In this document: piece after piece, positions 7,613 to 15,134 of the stretch
Layout: each line of letters opens with the position of its first letter
How positions within the stretch are numbered: the stretch's first letter is position 1
Source: Ilumatobacteraceae bacterium
Lineage (GTDB): Bacteria > Actinomycetota > Acidimicrobiia > Acidimicrobiales > Ilumatobacteraceae
Direction of reading: 5' to 3'
Length of the DNA: 33,036 nt
Assembly: GCA_017856375.1 (NCBI GenBank)
Contig: JAFMFC010000009.1
Location: 1 to 33,036 of the forward strand
Notes under the pieces: model-generated
The model's database searches: none
What the model saw: the letters and a program-made list of their open reading frames with translations, nothing else
Told to the model about the DNA's origin: nothing
Position numbers and translations under genes: made by a program

Positions 7613-8574
7613 CGTGAAGAGAGACCCTTTCCGTTCCAGCGCATGATCGCACTTGCTGCCGTCATGCCTGCACCGAATCCGACCATCAGCACGAGATCGC
7701 CTTTGGCCAAACGCCCTTTGTCGGCGGCATCAAACAAGGCCAAGGGGATGGACGCTGATGAGGTATTGCCTGTTTCCTGCAGGTTGATCGCAGTCTTTTC
7801 CATTGGGCATCCCAGTCGATCACACGCGGACTCGATGATTCGAATGTTCGCCTGATGGGGAACGACAAGCGCGATGTCATCGATGCTGATTCCCGCGCGT
7901 TGCAAACTCTTCTCGGCCGAGTCCACCATGATGCGGACCGCGCGTCGAAACACCTCTTTGCCGTCCATGTGAATGTGGCCGCCAACTTCGCAATAGAGGA
8001 GTGGCTCGGCTGAACCGTCAGCATCGATGTCCCAGGCGAGCAGATCGTTGCGACCTTCTGTGGCTTCCAACACTGCAGCTCCCGAACCGTCTGCGAAGAG
8101 GATCGCGGTGTTGCGATCCGTCCAGTCCACGATGCGGGAAAGCGTGTCGGTTCCGATCAGCAGCACCGATCGGGCACCGATGGCGATCAGCCCACTGGCG
8201 ACGGTGAGTCCGTAGACGAATCCCGAGCATGCAGCGTTGACGTCGAAGGCCCCGCAGCGCAATCCCAGTTCGTTTTGCACCGTTGCAGAGGTGGCCGGAA
8301 CCGTTCGGTCAGGAGTCGTCGTAGCCAGTACGACGGCATCGATTCGCGTGGGGTCGATACCGCTCATGGCAATGGCCTTGCGCGCGCTCTCCACGCTCAA
8401 GCTGGCGGTCGATCCACCGATGTGGCGTCGGGAGATGCCCGTTCGTTCACGAATCCATTGGTCCGAGGTGTCCATGGTTGCGGCCAGGTCGTCGTTCGTG
8501 ACGACTTTGTCTGGCAACGCTGTTCCCCAGCCAGTCAGTGCAAACCCTGGCACGTTGACGTTTACGCTGGGCAC
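7609..8574 (-). CDS. fabH: 3-oxoacyl-ACP synthase III
   Basis: FabH starts fatty-acid synthesis by condensing an acyl-CoA primer with malonyl-ACP. The 321-residue protein shows GWGTALPDKVVTND and SDQWIRERTGI. Its Cys-His-Asn triad is C116 in DVNAACSGFVYGL, H240 in VPHQANIRI, and N270 in QETGNTSSASIP. The start codon is GTG at 8574, only 13 bp after the fabD stop. A TAGTGT box sits exactly 6 bases upstream of it and there is no Shine-Dalgarno sequence, so a leaderless secondary transcript is likely. It overlaps fabG by 4 bp. Primer preference (acetyl or branched) cannot be read from the sequence. Confidence 0.95.
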   Translation of the reverse strand: MPSVNVNVPGFALTGWGTALPDKVVTNDDLAATMDTSDQWIRERTGISRRHIGGSTASLSVESARKAIAMSGIDPTRIDAVVLATTTPDRTVPATSATVQNELGLRCGAFDVNAACSGFVYGLTVASGLIAIGARSVLLIGTDTLSRIVDWTDRNTAILFADGSGAAVLEATEGRNDLLAWDIDADGSAEPLLYCEVGGHIHMDGKEVFRRAVRIMVDSAEKSLQRAGISIDDIALVVPHQANIRIIESACDRLGCPMEKTAINLQETGNTSSASIPLALFDAADKGRLAKGDLVLMVGFGAGMTAASAIMRWNGKGLSSR

Positions 8575-8580
8575 GTCACG

Positions 8581-8586
8581 ACACTA
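8581..8586 (-). promoter_or_regulatory. Candidate -10 box for a leaderless fabH transcript
   Basis: The minus strand reads TAGTGT, then 6 bases, then the GTG start of fabH at 8574. It lies in the 13-bp gap immediately after the fabD stop codon. This suggests that fabH-G-acpP-F can be transcribed independently of fabD. Confidence 0.45.
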
Positions 8587-8587
8587 A

Positions 8588-9775
8588 TCAGTGAGTGCGA
8601 AGCCACGCGATTGGTTGATGAGCGGTCACGCGCTCGCCGTCGACTGCAATGAACGACTGCACCACGCCATCGAACGACGAACGCACTTCCGATTCTCCTA
8701 CGTGGCCGATGACCTGACCGACGGAAATACGCGAACCGGGGGAGACGGTTGAGTTTGGCGTGAATACACCGGCTGCTGGCGACACCACGAGTCGTTCCAT
8801 CGCGAAAAGGTGCTCGCCCTCGTGAGCAGTGATGGTCGTCGGCGTTGTCGAAGGAGCGAATTCACCAAGCCATTCGAGCAAGTGGTCGAGATCCTCCGGC
8901 GTGGCAACACTGATGGTGCGAGCACCATCGACCGTTCGCTTCGCCATGCCCGTGAGAACGCCTCCCGGACCGAGTTCGATGAAGCTGGTGATTCCCTGTT
9001 CGGCCATTGCAAGCAGGGAATGTTTCCACCGCACCGGTGAGGACAACTGGGCCGACAAGAGCGAACTCCATTCAGCAGCTTCTTGATGTGCCCGGGCATC
9101 GACGTTTGCCACGACGGGAACCTCGGTATCACGAAGGCGGGCATCAGCGATCGCGTCGCGAAGTCGATCACGAGCCGATGTCATGAACGGGGTGTGAAAC
9201 GCGCCGGCCACGGGGAGTGGCATCACCTTCTTGGCACCAAGTTCTTTCGCGTGTGTTGAAGCAAGGGCAACTCCATCGATGGAGCCGGCGATCACCACCT
9301 GTCCTGGCGCATTGAAGTTGGCCACCCACACTTCGTTGTCGGCACGTCTGCACGCGACCTCGACATCCTCGTCGTCCAAACCGAGCACTGCGGCCATCGT
9401 TCCAGGCGCGGCGATCCCTGCTTCATGCATGGCGCTGGCGCGCTCAGTGACGAGTCGCAATCCCTCGTCAAAACCAACCGAGCCCGTCGCGGCTAATGCG
9501 GTGTACTCGCCGAGGCTGTGCCCGGCACAAATTGCCGGCTCGATACCCAACCTTTCGACCGCGTCGAGGACCATGAGCGAGGCGACGAACGTCGTGAGCT
9601 GTGCGTTGCGCGTGTCCTTCAGAGCGTCGGCGTCGGCATCGAGGAGCAAGTGTGCAACATCGCGACCGACGATTTCAGACGCTTCGCCGACGAGCTCCCA
9701 GCTCTCATGGTCGTGCCATGGTCGCCCCATACCGGGCCTCTGGGATCCCTGACCGGGAAAGGTGAAAGCAAGCAT
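8588..9775 (-). CDS. fabD: Malonyl-CoA:ACP transacylase fused to a biotinyl/lipoyl-like domain
   Basis: The N-terminal part (about residues 1-303) is a normal FabD, which moves malonyl groups from CoA to ACP. It has FPGQGSQRPGMG, the nucleophile S87 in AGHSLGEY, R112 in the TERASAM segment, and H194 in GAFHTPFM. ELGPGGVLTGMAKR follows near residue 267. After a Thr/Pro-rich linker (about 304-326) comes an extra domain (about 327-395) with the pattern of a biotinyl/lipoyl barrel: SPAAGVFTP, GSRISVGQVIGHVG, FDGVV and DGERVTAHQPIAWL. This extra domain contains no lysine, so it cannot be biotinylated or lipoylated in the usual way. Ordinary FabD is about 300-315 residues. It is the first gene of the fab cluster. 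The transacylase call is firm; the role of the extra domain is unknown. Confidence 0.93.
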   Translation of the reverse strand: MLAFTFPGQGSQRPGMGRPWHDHESWELVGEASEIVGRDVAHLLLDADADALKDTRNAQLTTFVASLMVLDAVERLGIEPAICAGHSLGEYTALAATGSVGFDEGLRLVTERASAMHEAGIAAPGTMAAVLGLDDEDVEVACRRADNEVWVANFNAPGQVVIAGSIDGVALASTHAKELGAKKVMPLPVAGAFHTPFMTSARDRLRDAIADARLRDTEVPVVANVDARAHQEAAEWSSLLSAQLSSPVRWKHSLLAMAEQGITSFIELGPGGVLTGMAKRTVDGARTISVATPEDLDHLLEWLGEFAPSTTPTTITAHEGEHLFAMERLVVSPAAGVFTPNSTVSPGSRISVGQVIGHVGESEVRSSFDGVVQSFIAVDGERVTAHQPIAWLRTH

Positions 9776-9783
9776 TCGCCGCC

Positions 9784-9815
9784 AAGCGTAGAACTTCGCA
9801 TCAGTGGGTACGCTT
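9784..9815. promoter_or_regulatory. Divergent fabD / tRNA-Leu promoter region with an inverted repeat
   Basis: The arms AAGCGTA (9784-9790) and TACGCTT (9809-9815) are perfect inverted copies separated by 18 bases. Each arm supplies a TACGCT box reading outward. The minus-strand box is 9 bases before the fabD ATG at 9775, and the plus-strand box is 33 bases before the tRNA. They may be two back-to-back -10 elements whose -35 regions overlap, or a binding site for a dimeric regulator. Neither has a clear -35 sequence. Confidence 0.4.
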
Positions 9816-9847
9816 CTTCACCCCATGCGGTCTCCTTGACCGTTCGG

Positions 9848-9930
9848 GCCCGAGTGGCGGAATGGCAGACGCGACGGACTCAAAATCCGTTGTTCGCAAG
9901 GGCGTGTGGGTTCAAGTCCCACCTCGGGCA
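9848..9930 (+). tRNA. tRNA-Leu, anticodon CAA
   Basis: This 83-base class II tRNA has a 7-bp acceptor stem GCCCGAG/CTCGGGC and discriminator base A. The D-arm is GCGG...CGC, and the anticodon stem ACGGA/TCCGT encloses the loop CTCAAAA, giving anticodon CAA, which reads UUG. A long variable arm, as expected for leucine, and a T-arm GTGGG-TTCAAGT-CCCAC complete it. CCA is not encoded and must be added after transcription. Confidence 0.96.
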
Positions 9931-9957
9931 CTGATTGTCAGTAGCGAAAAGATTTCG

Positions 9958-10266
9958 ATGGAAACCGACATGATTTTCAGATCCTCAACACGACTCGTGG
10001 AGCGCCGGTTGCGTCGTGCGTCGTCAACGCTGCGCGAGAAGTCCAGCGAGTTGAGCATTGCGCTGGAGCAGTTCGACGTGATCGAGGATGAATTCAATGA
10101 AACCGAAGTTCGCGCACTGGTTTCGGAGACTCCACTGGCCGAGCACGAACACCGGGAGGTTCTGCGTCACCGGGAGGCCATGAACAGACACATCGAGGCA
10201 CTCCGCATGGAGATCGCGGAACTTCAACGAGAACAGGATCGCCTGCTCGATCAGCTACGCAAGTAA
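9958..10266 (+). CDS. Small charged coiled-coil protein, function unknown
   Basis: This predicted 102-residue protein resembles no family I recognise. It begins METDMIFRSSTRLVERRLRR and then becomes strongly charged and helical. Heptad-like segments run from about residue 20 to 40 (LREKSSELSIALEQF) and from about 70 to the end (HIEALRMEIAELQREQDRLL). It has no signal peptide, membrane segment or cysteine. The frame stays open upstream into the tRNA, but that part cannot be coding, so the start is ATG 9958 or ATG 9970, neither with a strong ribosome-binding site. It lies 27 bases after tRNA-Leu and 42 bases before polA, in the same direction. The extended open frame and heptad pattern support a real gene. 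Confidence 0.6.
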   Translation: METDMIFRSSTRLVERRLRRASSTLREKSSELSIALEQFDVIEDEFNETEVRALVSETPLAEHEHREVLRHREAMNRHIEALRMEIAELQREQDRLLDQLRK

Positions 10267-10308
10267 GTTCGGGGCCATGATGAGGCCTCGCTCGTTCAAG
10301 GATCCGTC

Positions 10309-12963
10309 TTGAAGATTCTCGCCCTCGACGGAAACTCGCTGGCGTACCGAGCGTTCTTCGCTCTGCCAACCGAAATGGCCACCGTCAGTGGTCAAGTGAC
10401 GAACGCCGTCTTCGGCTTCGTTACCATGCTCACCAATCTGGTCAAAGAGCAGAAACCCGACGGCTTGGTCGTGGTGTTCGACAGACGCGAGAAGACGTTC
10501 CGACACGAAGCGGCACCTGAATACAAGGCGCAGAGAGAGTCGCAGCCGGACATTCTGTATCAGCAACTGGAGATCATTCGCGAAGTTCTCGGCGCCCTGG
10601 GAATCCAGGTGTTGGACAAGGCGGGGTTCGAGGGCGACGACCTGATCGCCACCGTGGTGGAACGTGCCAGCGCGATCGACTCGGAGGTCATCGTGGTGAC
10701 GGGCGATCGCGATGCGTATCAGTTGGTCCGTGATCCTCATGTCAAGGTTCTCTACAACAAGCGTGGCGTCACCGATTACGCGCTGTACGACGAAGCGGGG
10801 ATCTTCGACAAGACAGGTGTGACACCGCGTCAGTATCCCGAGTACGCAGCAATGCGCGGTGACACGAGTGACAACCTCGAAGGAGTGCAGGGTGTCGGTG
10901 AGAAGACGGCCGCCAAGTTGATGGCGAAGTACGGCTCGTTACTCGCAATTCTCGACGCCGCTGACGAGCAGACACCGAAGCTCGCCGCATCCCTCAAGGA
11001 GGGAAGACAACGAGCATTGCGAAACCTCGAGTTGATGACCTTGCGGCGTGATGTGCCGATCGAACTCGACTTGCAGTCGCTTGCCCCTCGACCCGATCTC
11101 GTCAAGGCCCGATCGTTGTTCAACGCGCTCGAGTTCAAGACTCTCACCCAGCGGGCACTAGACGCATTTGCCCGGTTCTCGGACGAACCGCTTCCGGCCG
11201 CCGAGCCAACCAAGAGGGCTCGCGGCACCACGTCTTCCACCACACGAAGAATCGACAATGTCGAGGAAGCCGTCGCCGTGTTCGAGCAATGGTGTGAACT
11301 GGATCGAGTCACGATTCTCTTGCCCGACGGAGGCGAAGGCGGAATTGCCGTTGCCGATGACCGAGGCAATGGTGTGTGGATCGTCGCTGAAGTTGCGGCA
11401 TCGTCTGAAGTGATCGACGCTGCGTCTCGCATCAAGGCGATGGTGGGACACGACTGCAAGTCGGTGCTGCGCTGGCTGCTCCGGGGTTCTGGTGCCCTTC
11501 CGCGAGTCGAGTTCGACACGCTGGTCGCCGCGTATCTCATCGATCCGGCCCTCGGTCAGTCCACACTGGGAGAACTTGCTTCACGTTTCGTCGACGAACA
11601 TTTGCCGTCCACTGAATCGGACGGTGGCCAGTTGGACTTTGGTGGGGCCAGTGAGACGCGGGCTTTGGCTTGGGCTGAGCATGCGTCGGTTGTCATACGA
11701 CTGACGTCTGCGATGAAAGTTGCGATTGAATCCATTGAAGCAACCAAATTGCTGGAGGAGATCGAATTGCCGTTGATTTCCGTGTTGGCACGTATGGAGC
11801 ACATTGGCGTAGGTGTGAACCGGGAGCGTCTCCAAGAAATCAATGCCCATTTGGAAGCAGAAGTCGCCAAGTTGCTGACCACCATTCATCTGGCAGCTGG
11901 TAAGGAGTTCAACGTGAACTCACCAGCTCAGTTGAGACAAATTTTGTTCGAGGAGCGAAAACTCACACCCGGCAAGAAGACCAAAACCGGGTTCTCCACG
12001 GATGCCGCGACGCTGGAGAGACTCCGCGACGAATGGCCCGAGTTCATCGACCCGCTATTGCGTTACCGAGAGTTGGAGAAGCTTCGATCGACATACGGAA
12101 CAGGACTTCTCGAGGCAGTCGCCACCGATGGACGCATTCATGCAACGTTCAACCAAACGGTGGCTCGAACGGGTCGACTCAGCAGCGATGCTCCGAACTT
12201 GCACAACATTCCCGTGCGTTCGGATGAAGGCAAGGTGTTTCGAGAAGCATTTGTGCCGTCCGAGGGATGGCAACTTTTGGTGGCGGACTACAACCAAATC
12301 GAATTGCGATGTATCGCTCATCTGGCTGCTGATCCCGGACTCATCGATGCGTTCAACAAAGGTGAAGACATCCATCGAACTACGGCAGCTCGTGTCTTTG
12401 GCATCGCAGAATCTGATGTGACGGCAGACCAACGTTCACAGGCGAAGATGGTCTCCTACGGGTTGGCATACGGCATGGAGGCGTACGGCTTGAGCCAACG
12501 TTTGGCGATCGGCGTCGATGAAGCGGCAGGAATTCTCGACAGCTACTTCGGCGCGTTTCCAAAGGTTCGTCAATACATGGATGACGCGGTCGCCACAGCG
12601 CGCAAGCGTGGCTACACGGAGACCCTGTTCGGTCGCCGACGTCCCATCCCTGAACTGAACTCCGACAATTTCCGCATCCGGCAGGTGGGCGAGCGTCAGG
12701 CGATGAACGCAGGCATTCAAGGTTTGGCGGCCGACATTTTTAAGATTGCGCTCGTCAGAATTCAGGAGACACTCGACCAACTTGGAATTCGTAGTCGTCT
12801 GATTCTGCAAGTGCACGATGAAGTGATCGTGGAGTCGCCCAAAGCGGAAATGAAAAACGTTGAACGAGAGGTACTGGCTGCTATGCGTGGCGCCGCAAAG
12901 TTGCTCGTTCCACTGGAAGTCAATTACGCGTGGGGAGATTCGTGGGCCACAGCGAAGAGTTGA
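10309..12963 (+). CDS. polA: DNA polymerase I
   Basis: Pol I fills repair gaps and removes RNA primers. The 884-residue protein has a 5'-nuclease domain (about 1-285) with ALDGNSLAYRAFF, GFEGDDLIATV, VTGDRDAYQL and GVQGVGEKTAAK. Next is a 3'-exonuclease-like domain (about 312-490) that has lost most metal ligands: the first Asp-Glu motif is absent, though D403 in FDTLVAAYLIDP remains. The polymerase domain has TGRLSSDAPNLHNIP, motif A VADYNQIELR (D660), motif B with K713 and Y717 in AKMVSYGLAYG, and motif C VHDEV (D837). TTG at 10309 is the start, with AAGGAT as ribosome-binding site. Tyr instead of Phe at 717 is the residue that weakens discrimination against dideoxynucleotides in family A enzymes. 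Its position next to the uvr genes fits excision repair. Confidence 0.97.
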   Translation: MKILALDGNSLAYRAFFALPTEMATVSGQVTNAVFGFVTMLTNLVKEQKPDGLVVVFDRREKTFRHEAAPEYKAQRESQPDILYQQLEIIREVLGALGIQVLDKAGFEGDDLIATVVERASAIDSEVIVVTGDRDAYQLVRDPHVKVLYNKRGVTDYALYDEAGIFDKTGVTPRQYPEYAAMRGDTSDNLEGVQGVGEKTAAKLMAKYGSLLAILDAADEQTPKLAASLKEGRQRALRNLELMTLRRDVPIELDLQSLAPRPDLVKARSLFNALEFKTLTQRALDAFARFSDEPLPAAEPTKRARGTTSSTTRRIDNVEEAVAVFEQWCELDRVTILLPDGGEGGIAVADDRGNGVWIVAEVAASSEVIDAASRIKAMVGHDCKSVLRWLLRGSGALPRVEFDTLVAAYLIDPALGQSTLGELASRFVDEHLPSTESDGGQLDFGGASETRALAWAEHASVVIRLTSAMKVAIESIEATKLLEEIELPLISVLARMEHIGVGVNRERLQEINAHLEAEVAKLLTTIHLAAGKEFNVNSPAQLRQILFEERKLTPGKKTKTGFSTDAATLERLRDEWPEFIDPLLRYRELEKLRSTYGTGLLEAVATDGRIHATFNQTVARTGRLSSDAPNLHNIPVRSDEGKVFREAFVPSEGWQLLVADYNQIELRCIAHLAADPGLIDAFNKGEDIHRTTAARVFGIAESDVTADQRSQAKMVSYGLAYGMEAYGLSQRLAIGVDEAAGILDSYFGAFPKVRQYMDDAVATARKRGYTETLFGRRRPIPELNSDNFRIRQVGERQAMNAGIQGLAADIFKIALVRIQETLDQLGIRSRLILQVHDEVIVESPKAEMKNVEREVLAAMRGAAKLLVPLEVNYAWGDSWATAKS

Positions 12964-13733
12964 GCGATGCAAAGACGGTCAAACCCTCGAATGAATTGGA
13001 TCACGATCATTGGTTCGAGCCGTTGGCCGAACACATGGGTTCTGCGTACCTGCGTTACTCGTTTACAAAGGGAACCTTGCAAGAAGTGGACGCTCTCGAG
13101 CGGTTGCTTGACTTGTCGCCGGGCATGTCGATTCTTGACATCGGGTGCGGTCCTGGGCGTCATGCATTGGAGTTCGCCCGACGTGGCTATCGCGTAACAG
13201 GAATCGACATATCTGAACGATTCATTGAGATCGCCACCGATGCTGCTCGAGCTAGTTCGCTCGGAGCTTCCTTCATCCGACACGACGCACGGGATTTGCC
13301 GGCACAGTGGGAAAGTTCGTTCGATGTGGTCGTATGCCTCTGCCAGGGTGGATTTGGCCTGATGGTCGAAGACGGGGAGGACGAGCGGGTGTTTGCGGGT
13401 GCGGTGGCGTCGTTGAAGCCGGGCGGCTCAATCGCACTTTCGGCGTTCAACGCCTACTTTGCCGTGAAGCACTTTGCCGAAGCCCACTTCGATGCCGGTC
13501 GGGGGCTCAGCACCGAATCCACTGAGGTCCGGGATCTCGAGGGTCGGGCGATGGCCACGACGTTGTGGACAGGTTGCTACACGCCCCGGGAATTGCGTCT
13601 GCTCGCACAGCGACACCTTCTTGAGGACGTCCGTATTCATGGAGTCGAGCCGGGCGCGTATGGGGAGGCTGAGCCGTCGCTCGAACTGCCGGAGTTCCTC
13701 CTGCTGGCCCAACGGGCGAGCCAACCCCACTGA
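12942..13733 (+). CDS. Class I SAM-dependent methyltransferase
   Basis: This is a Rossmann-fold methyltransferase with an unidentified substrate. Motif I is ILDIGCGPGRHALEFARRG (residues 64-82), followed by the acidic end of strand 2 in VTGIDIS. A motif II-like FDVVVCLCQGGFGLM and the post-motif segment SLKPGGSIALSAFNAYF come next. The length is about 263 residues. The start is uncertain: GTG 12942 is preferred because GGGGAG lies just upstream, but GTG 12930 and TTG 12960 are possible. All three overlap or touch the polA stop at 12961-12963, so it is translationally linked to polA. It could methylate a small molecule or RNA; nothing visible decides. Confidence 0.85.
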   Translation: MGHSEELSDAKTVKPSNELDHDHWFEPLAEHMGSAYLRYSFTKGTLQEVDALERLLDLSPGMSILDIGCGPGRHALEFARRGYRVTGIDISERFIEIATDAARASSLGASFIRHDARDLPAQWESSFDVVVCLCQGGFGLMVEDGEDERVFAGAVASLKPGGSIALSAFNAYFAVKHFAEAHFDAGRGLSTESTEVRDLEGRAMATTLWTGCYTPRELRLLAQRHLLEDVRIHGVEPGAYGEAEPSLELPEFLLLAQRASQPH

Positions 13734-13808
13734 TAGCGTTTCCTCTGCTTCATCGCCGATGAGGCTGCCCTCGGGCATCCATCTCTCCTATCCACCGAAA
13801 GCATCACC
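13732..13808 (+). promoter_or_regulatory. rpsA leader with candidate extended -10 and two small hairpins
   Basis: TGATAGCGT (13732-13740) reads as an extended -10 (TG-N-TANNNT) overlapping the stop of the methyltransferase gene. The leader holds two short hairpins, TCATC/GATGA (13750-13762) and TGCCC/GGGCA (13766-13777), ahead of the GTG at 13809. S1 is known to control its own translation in enterobacteria through structured leaders, so this is a plausible but untested regulatory site. Confidence 0.35.
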
Positions 13809-15101
13809 GTGACCGATCTTCAGACCCTTCAATCCCCGCCCATGGGCACCTTCGACCAGGACGGCAACTACACGCCGCGCAAGGTCACCGAGCGGGATCT
13901 CACCCAGCCGTTCGAGGAAGCAATCAAGGGAACCCTCGTCGAATTGAAGGAGGGTCAGCTCGTCTCGGGAACGGTGGTTCGGGTGACTAAGGATGAGGTG
14001 TTGGTCGAGATCGGCTACAAGACCGAGGGCGTGATTCTTGCTCGCGAGCTGTCGATCCGCAATGACATCGATCCTTCCGAAATCGTCAAGGTCGGCGAGA
14101 AGATCGAGACGCTCGTTCTCACCCTCGAAGACAAAGAGGGTCGTTTGTTGCTTTCGAAGAAGCGCGCGCAATACGAACGCGCATGGGGCGACATCGAGAA
14201 GGTGAAGGAGCAGGACGGCACCGTTGAAGGTCTCGTCATCGAAGTCGTCAAGGGTGGCTTGATCGTCGACATCGGCTTGCGCGGATTTCTTCCCGCTTCA
14301 CTGGTCGAATTGCGACGCGTGCGCGATCTGACGCCGTATATCGGTCAGAAGATCACCGCCAAGATCCTCGAGCTCGACCGCAACCGCAACAACGTCGTGC
14401 TCTCGCGTCGAACTCTTTTGGAACAGAATCAGCGTGGCGCACGTGATGAGTTCCTCACTCAGCTAAAGATTGGCGAAGTCCGCAAGGGACGCATTTCGAG
14501 TGTCGTGGCGTTCGGTGCATTCGTCGACCTCGGGGGCATGGACGGGCTCATTCACGTGTCCGAGTTGTCGTGGAAGCATGTCGACAATCCGAGCGCAGTC
14601 GTCAATATCGGCGACGAGGTGACGGTCAAGGTTCTCGAAGTGGACATGGACAGGGAACGCATCAGCCTTTCGCTGAAGGCAACCCAGCAGGATCCGTGGC
14701 AGGAGTTCGCCAACGGACACCAGGTCGGTCAGTTGGTTTACGGTCGTGTCACCAAGCTCGTTCCGTTCGGCGCATTCGTTCAAGTGGGCGACGGCATCGA
14801 GGGTCTCGTGCACATCTCCGAGATGTCAGCCCACCATGTCGAGGCGCCAGAACAGGTGGTCACGCCCGGTGAAGAACTGTGGGTGAAGATCATCGATCTC
14901 GACCTGGCTCGCCGTCGTATCAGCCTGTCGATCAAGCAGGCCGCCGAGGGTGGCGAATTGGCCGAGGAATACCGCGGTCAATTCCAGATCGACGAGCAGG
15001 GCAACTGGGTCGGCGGCGACGACAGCGCCCGCGAAGCGGCGTGGTCGGAGTACTTCGAAGGCTCCGGCGAGGCTGCCACGGGTGGCGAGAACCAGGCCTG
15101 A
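13809..15101 (+). CDS. rpsA: 30S ribosomal protein S1
   Basis: S1 binds mRNA on the 30S subunit and helps initiation, especially on mRNAs with weak ribosome-binding sites. The 430-residue protein has four S1/OB domains, at about residues 47-116, 133-200, 219-287 and 304-373. The last two have the classic pattern VVAFGAFVDLGGMDGLIHVSE and VPFGAFVQVGDGIEGLVHISE and are the best RNA-binding candidates. Four domains is the actinobacterial form; E. coli has six. The N-terminal and C-terminal tails are acidic and low in complexity. The start is GTG at 13809, preceded by CGAAAG. It lies between the methyltransferase gene and coaE, 75 and 33 bp away. Confidence 0.95.
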   Translation: MTDLQTLQSPPMGTFDQDGNYTPRKVTERDLTQPFEEAIKGTLVELKEGQLVSGTVVRVTKDEVLVEIGYKTEGVILARELSIRNDIDPSEIVKVGEKIETLVLTLEDKEGRLLLSKKRAQYERAWGDIEKVKEQDGTVEGLVIEVVKGGLIVDIGLRGFLPASLVELRRVRDLTPYIGQKITAKILELDRNRNNVVLSRRTLLEQNQRGARDEFLTQLKIGEVRKGRISSVVAFGAFVDLGGMDGLIHVSELSWKHVDNPSAVVNIGDEVTVKVLEVDMDRERISLSLKATQQDPWQEFANGHQVGQLVYGRVTKLVPFGAFVQVGDGIEGLVHISEMSAHHVEAPEQVVTPGEELWVKIIDLDLARRRISLSIKQAAEGGELAEEYRGQFQIDEQGNWVGGDDSAREAAWSEYFEGSGEAATGGENQA

Positions 15102-15134
15102 TCGCTCCAGTGCGCACTGCGCATTGATCACCAC

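Noticed and set aside
9862-9957. N-terminal extension of the coiled-coil protein into tRNA-Leu
   Set aside because: The extension would translate the tRNA sequence; the tRNA is complete and well folded, so the gene must start at 9958 or 9970.
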